A stretch of 64,000 nucleotides of DNA from Sporopachydermia quercuum (taxonomy: Eukaryota > Ascomycota > Sporopachydermiomycetes > Sporopachydermiales > Sporopachydermiaceae): positions 1,403,148 through 1,467,147 of the forward strand of contig BCGN01000003.1 of NCBI GenBank assembly GCA_001599295.1, read 5' to 3'. Under the pieces are notes generated by a model that was given only the letters and a program-made list of their open reading frames with translations, was not told the DNA's origin and searched no databases. The position numbers were made by a program, and so were the translations under genes. Shown in pieces: positions 43,064 to 52,675 of the stretch. The number at the start of each line of letters is the position of its first letter. Position 1 is the first letter of the stretch.

Positions 43064-44452
43064 AGATAATTTTATCATAATATCTTAACTGTATCTTATA
43101 TTGCCTTGCTCTATTTCCTTTGAATATTGATGAGTTTGTATTTTTAAGCAAAGTAATGCTAATGCTTGATTTTATAGTTCTATTTTTCTATTTATGTTAC
43201 TACTATTCTTGTATCACTTATATATTAATATAATATCAGCTGTTTGGTAATTTATCTAGGATTTACACCTGTTAACGTTATTCCGTGGATTCTCTCTAAT
43301 CTTCATTTTCAATTCCAGTTAATTATTAGTTGGATTTGAATCTGGATTCTCTAAATTGCTGTCAATTTTTTATAAATAGAGTAGGCTGTATGAATTGCTC
43401 TAAATTTAATTCATGATCCATGTACTGGATTCAGAGATTATTGCTTGCGAAAGGAACTCATACTAGTTGACTGCTTTGATATTTCTTCCACTACTGAACT
43501 GAAACGGATTTACTTAAACATCTAATCTTATTTCATACTTCTTACAAATACTTTATCAACGGTTCCTGACATGCTCTTCTTGTCATCAATCAAGTTTCCA
43601 TTATTCGGCAAATGATATTATTTAAACCGTTTGATAAACTCTCAACTATGAAATACGAAACTCTATTGAATAGGATTTAGAATTTATGTTTAGCTTATGA
43701 CTGAATTATTACGAATCATTAAGTTAAGCTTACGTCTTTGGCTACAAGTACACTATTGAAAAGATACCTGACTGTTAAGCGCTCATGGAAACATGAAGAT
43801 TGTTCCATTTAAGACCAGTTTTCAGCAGTCACCACTTAGCTAATGAAATTTCCTCTAAATGTTAAGAATACAGGAGTTTAGTATTCAAATATTAGCACCA
43901 TAATATCATAAGAGGTGGCTCTACCAACAGAGATATTTGAGTTTCAATTAGATTAAATCATCCAGAATCAGCGTTCACACCATGAAAATAAACACTCAAA
44001 CCATAAACAAAGTCTAAATGCTTTTTTGAGGAAGGTTTTTGTTAGGTCTAATTTAAATTTTAGTAGTAAACTTTAAGTATCACCACATTATAAGTTTAAA
44101 TGGAACGAGACCTGATGAGTCATGGGTAGGTAGAGTGTAGTTGAATGAAAATAGATTGGAACCAAATATAAATTTGCTGATTGAGACGAATATTATTTCT
44201 TGAGTCATAAGTACTGATCAAGAAATTACCTTTTTTTGTTTTAAGATGGTGAGAACGACACATTTGAATCAATTGCTAAAAATCCAATGCTTAGAAGGCA
44301 GTCACTGATTAGTAATGAACGAGTTATGATAACTAGGTCCACCGTAATATGTATATATGTAACTATGAAACAATGAAAATAATGTGCAGTTTTTATTGAG
44401 TATGAATGAAGACATTTCATGATATTGCAATAAGGATATTTTACACAAAGTC
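43064..44452. other. Convergent intergenic region WOR1/CIR1
   Basis: 1.39 kb between two gene ends, long for a convergent pair. It is AT-rich without repeats or gene-like ORFs. A near match to the Wor1 consensus (AAACTTTAAG) lies at about 44070. Nothing else recognisable. Confidence 0.55.
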
Positions 44453-45284
44453 TTACAAAACACCAGCTTCCTTAATCTTTTCAACAAAGGAGTCAATTGA
44501 GTCAACCTTGATTCCAGCTTGTCTTGTAGGTGGCTCAGAAACTTTCAAAGTCTCTAATCGTGGAGAAATATCAACGCCGAGATCTTCTGGCTTAAGCTTC
44601 TCAAGAGGCTTCTTCTTAGCCTTCATAATATTTGGAAGAGTTGTGTATCTGGGTTCATTCAATCGTAAATCGGTTGTGATAATCATTGGCAGTGGTGCAG
44701 ATACAGTTTCTGAACCTCCATCAACCTCGCGGGTAACAGTCACCTTATTACCAGCAATCTCAACTTTGCTTGCATTAGTAGCCTAGCAGTAACAATTGTT
44801 AGTATATCCTTCAAAGAATAATTCAAACATAAAAACTTCAACATACCTGTGGCCATTTCAATAAACCGGCAAGAATTTGACCAGTTTGGTTAGCATCATC
44901 ATCAATCGCTTGTTTTCCAAGAATAACTAATTGACTTCCTTGTTTTTCAACTGTCTTTTGTAAAATCTTAGCAACTGCTAAAGGTTCAACAATCTTTTCA
45001 CCGACATCAACCAATGTAGCGCTATCAACACCTTTAGCCAAAGCAACTCTCAATACTTCTTGTGCTTTAGTAGGACCAATGGAAATACTATGAATTGACT
45101 CAACCAATTCCTTGTTTCCTTCACGTATTCTCAATGCTTCTTCAACTGCAATATCACAGAATGGATTAATACTGAATTTAACACCTTGTGTTTCAACTCC
45201 AGTGCCAGCCTTATTGATTCTAGGCTTGATGGCAAAATCAATTACCCTTTTGACGGGCACAAGAATCTTTAACTTAGAAGACAT
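44453..45284 (-). CDS. CIR1: Electron transfer flavoprotein beta subunit (ETFB), two exons
   Basis: Join of 45284-44847 and 44782-44453 on the minus strand gives 255 residues (S. cerevisiae Cir1 is 261). It is the partner of AIM45 in the mitochondrial ETF heterodimer that passes electrons from dehydrogenases to ubiquinone. Seen: [19 protein letters not shown] at the N-terminus; [43 protein letters not shown], the AMP/FAD-site loop; then after splicing the C-terminal [21 protein letters not shown] and [16 protein letters not shown], which is the ETF-beta signature. No cleavable presequence is obvious, as usual for ETF beta. The ATG at 45284 is chosen over an in-frame GTG at 45332. Confidence 0.95.
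44783..44846 (-). other. CIR1 intron, 64 nt
   Basis: Minus-strand donor GTATGT (from 44846), exact TACTAAC at 44804-44798, acceptor TAG ending at 44783. Phase 0. Removing it joins WPQ to ATNAS in ETF-beta order. Confidence 0.93.
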
Positions 45285-46504
45285 TATATGATATACAGTT
45301 GATGACAACCTTTCCTTCTTTTCTATGGTCACTTGATTATACAGTAGTCCAACTTTTCCGTCAATAATATGAACAGTTACTCTTTACAAAGTTTGTACAA
45401 GAAATTGATACAGACCAATGACAACAATCAACTCAACCGCAAAAGAATTACCAACAGCAATATCACTATAATCAACTATATTCAACTGTATCAACACTAT
45501 CGTAACAACAACACATATACTAACACTTACAATATAAGTATTGAATCAATCAGCTTTTTCTTCATCCATATTCAATGAATTTACCTCATTTGGCCCTCTC
45601 CCTTCTTCCCCCTATTATGTGCCATGCGCTATTCTCTGAGGTTTCCTGATTCATCTTTCTTACCGACAAGCCGGGATTTCAAAAATTTTCAAGCGGGGGC
45701 CTTTCTTGCTATATGCTTTCGGCACTTAGAAATGATCTCGAGACACTCCTCCAAGGGTGAGCGGAGTTTCCCCACAGGGCAAAAGGGGTTACCCGTAGGA
45801 GGATTTGTAGGAAATAAGTACCTACCTGCAAGGATAGAGCCATTCGTACGTTGGATATGTCATGATATAGGGGATGAGGGGCCAGAAAGGCCAGAAATAT
45901 ATCCCTATTTTTGAAGTAAACCGTAGGCACGTATTGATGTATTTATTAAATGCTGGGTTATGAAGAATAAGTTGGCGAAAGTGATATGCTTGAGGATTAA
46001 TCACTGCAGGGTGAACATGCACAATATGACGTATCTACACAAGCATGCATCCCATTGATTACATGTATATTTCCAGTTGACCGATAATCCATCTTTCTCG
46101 GCCCGAAGAGCAGTTGAACAGAATATTCTATAATAATATGACCCTTAATTGCAATTGAGGATACTCTAGTATTTAGATAAGAGAGTTACTGAGCGAATCT
46201 GATTACAGCTCATCAAATGACTGCATTGACAGCACCTATATTTAGTACCTAAGCATCTAGGAGAATGAAACGCTTGCAATTAATATCATTGGTACAAGTA
46301 TCGGTGCATTAGGCTACATCACATATATTCGAGGGCAATAAGTGATACATTTACAATAGTTCGTTGACAAGCACTAACTAACTAATATATTACAATCACA
46401 TTAAGACTACATTCTTATCTGTACTGCAGATGGAACTGTCATCACGACAGCTATTAAATTACAACTCCAACCATATTATCAACTTCTCTGCTTGATTCTT
46501 TGCT
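45285..46504. other. Intergenic region CIR1/STU2
   Basis: 1.2 kb between tandem minus-strand genes: the CIR1 promoter and the STU2 3' end. The part 45690-45885 is markedly G/C-richer than its flanks and holds the G-rich words shared with AIM45. Apparent ORFs of 66-96 codons across it (45624-45914 plus, 45709-45930 minus) overlap each other and look like by-products of the base composition. The STU2-proximal part is AT-rich. Confidence 0.55.
45692..45881 (-). promoter_or_regulatory. G-rich upstream element of CIR1
   Basis: It contains AGCGGGGGCCTTTC (45692-45705), ATCTCGAGA (45735-45743), TGAGCGG (45758-45764), AAGGGGT (45783-45789) and GATGAGGGG (45873-45881), about 400-600 bp upstream of the CIR1 ATG. 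Every word recurs upstream of AIM45. Confidence 0.5.
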
Positions 46505-49477
46505 TCAACTAATCATCGATTTGCTTGCTCTCATTTTCTCTATCCTTTCTTTCAATTGAGATGTCACCTCTGTTGCTCGCTTCCATTCTTCTCTACCATC
46601 TCCGCTTCTACTTGATCCTGAATGATCAAATGTTTTGTACATACCTGTAGAGGTAGAACTTGGTTTACCAAACAAGTTCTCTTTTTGCTCAGTAGAGAAT
46701 CCTTTCATGCCACTGGAGAGACCCATAACAGGGTTTTTATAGCTAGCACCACTATCTATGTTGATATTACTAACTCTAGCTTCTAATTCTTCCATTCTGC
46801 TGCCATTGGGCTTCTGTAAAGGTATCCTTTCAGAGCTCGTTGATTTCACACTTGCTGCTGAAGAATGATACTTTTCTTCTATATCAAAAGAGCCATTTGA
46901 TCCAACAGGACTTTGTTTCCTTTCTGTATTTCCAAACGATTGCTTGTTATCCACACTTAAAGTATCTGTGAGCATATCAGCAGTTACAAGTCCTTTTTGC
47001 ATTATAATATTAAGCCTCTGGGTATATTCAAGCTTCATCTGCTCATTACTCGTCTTTAACCGCTCTATTTCTAGTTGTAGCTTTGAGTTAAGTATCTTAC
47101 TAGCGTCCAAATCTGTACTGGTTCTTGATAGTTGCGTCTCTTTTGATTTCAATGCTAATGTATCTTTTGTATGTTCATCTGTTAATCTGTCAACTTTAGC
47201 TTGGAGATTACTGATTTCCTGCAGCAATCGGGTTTTCTCAGTTTGATGTTCTTGATGTTGCCACATCAACTTTTCTTTTTCCTTTGCTAGTTCTGCTTTA
47301 CCCGCTCGTAATTGTTCTAATTCTGCCCGTTCACTAGGTGTCATTTGACTAATAGCACTAGAATTCAATCCAACTGATACATTATTGCCTACGGTAGTAG
47401 TCACCGGAGCTCCTAAAGTTCTATTGGTCAGGCTACGGCCATTTTGACCATTGTTGAACACTGATACTTTGTTCCCATTATTACCATTACTAGCCGTTGA
47501 TCCATCAATATCATTTATCGGCTGCTGACCATATCCACTGCTTTTTATTGATCCCATTCTCACGGGAGATCCAACAACACTTTTCTTATGTAAACTGGAT
47601 CCTACTAAGCTAGATCCCGGAGTAGAAAGCATTCGTTTCTTTGCAACTTGGGTACCAGGTGTCCTTAAACCAACTGGAACCGCCTCAGAGTTACCTCCAA
47701 GATCAATTTCTGATCCTGCACTACTGCCACCTGCTGAAGTATTTACACCTGCACCTGGTCGTCCGTTCAATGGTCTACGAACAGCTCCCCCTGAACGAGC
47801 AGGTCCTCTGGCAGCTCCGTCTCTAGCACCAGTAAGATTAATAGTAGGTTTACTACCACCGACTTTGGCTCTTACTTCAGCTTGTTCATAAAACTCCTTA
47901 ATTTTAGATTTCTTGGAACCATCTGATACCTTCTCCAAATAGGGATTCATTTCTCGTTCACCAGTTATCTTCATAAGCGTCCCAACTAATTCACAAGCAG
48001 ATGTTCTTACAGGCTCTTGAGCATCGTTCAATGACTTTTCCATTGATGCCATTAGCTGTTGAATCTCTCCTCTATTAGGAGCCAAGGAAGTAACTTTCAA
48101 GCAACGAATAATGAACTTAGTTGTTTCAATGCGAACATTAGGTGTTTTATGATTAAGGAAAGGGACCACAATCTCAAATATATCAGAAAAGGAAACAGTA
48201 CCAAATACAGCATCTAAAGCAGTTGCCAAAACAGTTGCTTGCTTCTTTTCTCTAGTTCTTTCCAATAGACTCGGCAATACCAGAGAAACATATTTCGAAA
48301 ACTCTGTACGCAATGCTGTTGCCAATGAAGTAGTACAAGTAGCCGCAGCATTTGCTACTTGAATATTAGCATCTTTAGAAATAAGTTTACTGAGAATTCT
48401 CATCAAGTTTGTGTAATCAGCAGACTTGACAACTTTAGGAACATTTACAATTTCCACCAGTGAATCGATTGCCTCTTTTCTTTCTTTCCATTTGTTTGAT
48501 ATAATTAGCTCATAGAAACTATCAGGAATCTTACTCAGAATATCAGTTTCTTGAGCCATATCAAATGCATCAATCACTTGATTATCCTCAAAACCACTTG
48601 ATTCATTACCCATCGAATAGTCTTGACTTTCGTTAGAAACAGCGGCAGCTTGTTGACGTTCCATTGCTTTTTGCTGAGATCTAAGGTATCTTTTCTGTTG
48701 AACAGGTTCACTTTTAACAGCATCAAATGCTGCTCTTAGGTCCTTTTGTTGAACAGGCTTCAAATCATTGAACAGCAGTGTCTCTAACGAGTCTCCTATC
48801 CATCTATAAAGCTCTACACATAGTTTAGAGGTTTCTGCTCTTACATTTCGATCACCGTGAGAGAAAAGCTTAGGAAGCAATGATATAATTGGTTGAGGTG
48901 AAACAGTTCTCGCTCCAAAAGCATCGAAGATTGAATTAAGAGCCAAAACTGTTGCTGCTACAAGTTTTGGTAGTTTATGTGAAAGAAATGGTAGCATTTC
49001 ATCAATAACTGGTTGTGGTGTATCAAGCTCAATAAGCCATAATAGTGTTTCAATCGATTTGTTTTTCGTTCCTGCCCTTGAAGAACTTAATCCTTTTTCA
49101 ATCAAGCCTTTAACTACGATGCTTCTTATTCTCAAACAAGCTGTTGATCCACCAAATTCAAGGAACTGGTTCAATGCATTTATACCCTGCTCTTGAGCTA
49201 CCATATTACTATCTGTCACCATCTTTCTAAATAGTTCAGGGTCTGATAATGAAGACTGAAAACATTCATCATATTCACTTGCTGATTTGGAGAATGTCTT
49301 GGCCATTTCTTCATATGCTTCTAAACGAACCTTCCAAACCTATAGATGTCGTTAGTTTATAAACAATGATGCGATTGACCTAGTAGGGATCACGCCTAAA
49401 TCACATAAATGGTCACATACTTTATGAACAGCCCTTTCTTGCAAAGGCAAAGAGGAATAATCTTCTTCGTCAGCCAT
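46505..49477 (-). CDS. STU2: Stu2, XMAP215/TOG microtubule polymerase, two exons
   Basis: Join of 49477-49421 and 49339-46505 on the minus strand gives 963 residues. Stu2 is a plus-end and kinetochore microtubule polymerase. Splicing restores the family N-terminus MADEEDYSSLPLQERAVHK followed by VWKVRLEAYEEMAK, which matches the S. cerevisiae KLWKARLEAYKEL. Seen: TOG1 (~20-245) with DSNMVAQEQGINALNQF and GDRNVRAETSKLCVELYRW; TOG2 (~285-500) with SNKWKERKEAIDSLVEI and KTPNVRIETTKF; a basic, Ser/Gly-rich linker (~505-680) for lattice binding; and a coiled coil for dimerisation (~685-795). Without the first exon the ORF would begin at an internal Met (49306) and lose the start of TOG1. Confidence 0.94.
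49340..49420 (-). other. STU2 intron, 81 nt
   Basis: Minus-strand donor GTATGT (from 49420), branch AACTAAC at 49357-49351, acceptor TAG ending at 49340. Phase 0, after 19 codons. Confidence 0.9.
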
Positions 49478-51168
49478 ATTGATGTAATTATTGTACTGAT
49501 CTAGCTTCTTTGTTTGCCTATATCGTATTCACTTAGCTTTTTATTGTTGAACCTAGATCTCTCGTTATGATACCTATTTATTGTTACTAACACATTAAAA
49601 CAGTTATTGTCTGTTTATCCACTGGTTTTATTAGTGTTTTGGCTTCGAATTCAATATCAAACATCCACATATACCTTCTTTTCGTTCTTTCTGCTACGCA
49701 ACTAGTATTCAATCCATCAAATGTATTGTTTTTACAACAGCCTCTCTAGCACTAAGAATAGTATCCTATTCTACAATCAACGCAATTTTATAGATCTTTA
49801 CAATCCTTTTTTTATCCTTTCTTTTTATCAAGCAAATTATCCACTATTGAAGTCATTTAGCGTATCCAAATCCACACAACATGGAAGAACTCCCGGTGTC
49901 TCTGTCTACAAACTGTATTGTTTATCTGATTTCTTTGCTCCCTCCCAAACAGGCAGAAAATAATTAGAATACCCTCAAAGAATGAAAATAAGGTAGCGAA
50001 GCCTGCATAATGATGCAAGAGCGACATAGTATGTTTAGGTATTTCCATAAAGGGAAAGTATAGAATAGGAAACTTAAAAATATTCCGACACCATGGCAAC
50101 CAATAGGGTGTCTAATATGAACTTTTCTATTGAAGGTGGTGNGGGAATACAAGAGACTGGAAAATGGAGTGATGAGTTGAAGATACAAGTGGAGTTTGGT
50201 AGTGAATGAAAATGACCGTTGAAACAAGGAATGATGGATAATCATTATATTCATTTGTTCTCCTATGATAGTTGACTGAATAATACTAAAAATTGTACGC
50301 AGATACTCAGTACTTCTTATGTTAGAGTTAAGGTGAATGTTGGAGTATTATACGTATGATTCATACGTATAGTGGAAGCGCAGAAGCAATCGAAGGGAGG
50401 AGAAATCAATGAGAAATACATTTGATGATTCACAGATATAGATTTAGGTCCAGATATGTTTTTAGACACTGGTTGTTGATAAATTCATTTGTGATACCTT
50501 CGTATACGAGTACGAAACAGTTCGAGGTATTCTTGCCATCTAAATATCCATTATGTGGAATCAATTCAAATCATATATCAATCATATATCATTTATATAT
50601 TGTCTTTCATCGTATTATCACTGCTCCTACGATTATTTTAATCTCCTCNAACCATAATCTAAGTAAAGCCCAACATATTCAATTCAAATGATATAGTTCG
50701 ACTTGACGACAGAAAGTCCATAACAAATAAAGAAACAAATATATAATAGATAGAAAACAGGATACAGAGAATGAAATGGCCTTCTTAACAGATAAGTTTC
50801 TCATCAATTAGAAGGCATGCAAATAGATGAATTTGTAATTAATTCGGCATTCATTGAATCAAAAATAAAAAAGACACCATAAAAGATGTAATGAAAAGAA
50901 AAAGTCAACAGCCGGTGGTCGCGGAGGCCAAAGAAACAATTCTCCATTCAGAGAAATGATCGAAGAAACAATATCTTCCTTATACAGATTTTCATGACTC
51001 AACCAGAATCTCCTAATATATATCCTATCAATTCTTCAATCATACCCATTTACTTCAACATGTTTTACTTACCTTTTTACCTGAACAGATTTTATATGAA
51101 ACCAGCTGGTAGGATTCTCACATAACGATATATATATCGAACAACCCATTAAAGCTACAAACTGCCTT
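49478..51168. other. Intergenic region STU2/NUXM
   Basis: 1.7 kb: the STU2 promoter and the NUXM 3' end. It contains a 23-bp perfect palindrome (50349-50371) and a short G/C-rich island (50909-50929) in otherwise AT-rich DNA. Several 80-96-codon ORFs on both strands overlap one another and are not recognisable. Confidence 0.55.
50349..50371. repeat. 23-bp perfect palindrome
   Basis: TATACGTATGA, one central T, then TCATACGTATA: arms match over 11 bp without error. It lies ~870 bp upstream of the STU2 start and ~820 bp past the NUXM stop. It could be a dimeric factor site or a cruciform. Confidence 0.8.
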
Positions 51169-51868
51169 TCAAAAGATACCTTTCTTAGCCAATTCTTCAT
51201 AAGGAGGAAGTTGGATTCCCCATTCTTCTTCGCCTTCTCGCACTTCATAATATTTCTTTAAATCGACACCGTGAAAGTCATGATTGACCAAATTAAACCA
51301 TGGGAAAACTCCAAAGGCCAATGCAGAAGATGTGGAATTTCCAGCAGCAACCTTTTGCAACCATGGTGCTAAATTTGATTGACCATATGGCTTTTCTCCC
51401 TTAGAAAGCTTAGACTTGATTTCATATCTATCTTTCTTGACTTCAGGAATGTTCTCTGACCAACCCCAGAATCTCTTTGAAGATCTTTGATATGCCAACA
51501 AGAATCCACCAAAGAAACCCAATAATACTCCAACTCTGTTGTATTTTCCCCCTAAACGTTGAAAAGCTTTGGTTTTATCTATAGGATCCAAATATGACCA
51601 AGCGTTCAATAGAATTGGAACAGATGCTGTTGTACCAGCCCAGTATGCATAATCTGACGTCCTCATATATCTGACAACCCTATTGAAATGCGGATCAATA
51701 TCTATGATCTACGAACTGTTAGTATCATTTCTTGCAACAAAATTCAGCCACAAAACCTTGCTCATCTTTGTTATTTCAAATAACATCACCGATTCAATTA
51801 TCTTCCATTATTTATCCTTTACTTACCTCATATGGAGTCGCAGACGGAGGATTTTGTAGAACACCCAT
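51169..51868 (-). CDS. NUXM: Complex I accessory subunit NUXM (21-kDa type), two exons
   Basis: Join of 51868-51827 and 51708-51169 on the minus strand gives 193 residues. It is an accessory subunit of fungal mitochondrial NADH:ubiquinone oxidoreductase, inner membrane. Splicing restores MGVLQNPPSATPYE followed by IIDIDPHFNRVVRYMRTSDYA; the block P(Y/L)..IDxDPHFxRV is conserved at the N-terminus of Yarrowia and Neurospora relatives. Seen also: a hydrophobic segment ~80-100 (GVLLGFFGGFLLAYQRSS), RFWGWSENIPEV, and FPWFNLVNHDFHGVDLKKYY near the C-terminus. Its presence implies a proton-pumping complex I. The promoter has CCGGGGGGTA at ~52271. Confidence 0.92.
51709..51826 (-). other. NUXM intron, 118 nt
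   Basis: Minus-strand donor GTAAGT (from 51826), exact TACTAAC at 51724-51718, acceptor TAG ending at 51709. Phase 0, after 14 codons. Confidence 0.92.
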
Positions 51869-52675
51869 TTTGATACTTAAGTAATATATAGAAAGTTGTG
51901 ATTCTGTTAGTTGACCTTCCTAACTTTTTATCCTATCTTTATACCGTTAAGCTTCACGTTCTAGTATCACTTTTCATCCTATCTTTTCTGTCTTTTCTTC
52001 TTTTGTTTCCTTTATCTGCATCTGCAGTAGTAGTATATGCAATCTGCAGTAGTAGTATATGCAAACTTCTCATCATTTCTCTTATTATCCTGTCTATTCA
52101 TTGGTCAACTCCTGAAGTGAGTGTTGAGGTGTTGAGATGCTATGTGTGCTATTGTATTACCGGACGGACAGACATGCTCCCTCCCATAGTAGGTATTTTT
52201 GGATATGTACTTTATTCTGGGCAAGGGAAAATTAACATATAGAGCTATTTCCCTTTGTTACGATTATAATCCGGGGGGTATATACAAGATAGTTCTTTAT
52301 ATGGAGAAAGAACACATCATATAATCGGACAGACAATATCACATCTCACTCCGTTATGAAAATTTTCAGCGAGAGTGATACTTTTCGCATTATGAGGCTA
52401 ATAATACATCTGATAAAAGCTACGATAATGATGTTCATCTCAATTAGCCCATCTTGAGTAATAACTCTTGATGATGGGCTTTATAGGTACAGAACATACA
52501 ATCTCATGTTTCTCGAAGAAAAGGACTAAATGCTGGAGGAGATAGGCGAATATTCATTGGCTCAGAATCATAGGGATACTATATGATACAATGAATAGAT
52601 TGTATCAATAGGACGAAGTAACTCAGGACACTTAGATTAAAGTAACTACTTCTCATTAAATGCAAATAGCTGAAA
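51869..52675. other. Divergent intergenic region NUXM/JmjC gene
   Basis: 807 bp with two promoters. It contains a perfect 22-bp tandem duplication (52021-52064) and a CGGGGGG word near 52272. A GTG-initiated hydrophobic 114-codon ORF (51898-52242) includes the duplication and looks like chance. Confidence 0.55.
52021..52064. repeat. Tandem 22-bp duplication
   Basis: Two adjacent exact copies of a 22-bp unit (core CTGCAGTAGTAGTATATGC), at 52021-52042 and 52043-52064, ~155-195 bp upstream of the NUXM ATG. The lack of any difference suggests a recent duplication. Confidence 0.9.

Noticed and set aside
45624-46022. Overlapping 66-96-codon ORFs in the CIR1 promoter
   Set aside because: They lie on both strands over the G/C-rich regulatory patch, resemble no family and start at or near non-conserved codons.
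51061-51090. ACTTACCTTTTTACCTG, similar to a U1 snRNA 5' end
   Set aside because: The following sequence shows none of the U1 stems or the Sm site.
51898-52242. 114-codon hydrophobic ORF upstream of NUXM
   Set aside because: Starts with GTG, low-complexity Leu/Ser/Phe content, includes the 22-bp duplication; probably a by-product of pyrimidine-rich promoter DNA.
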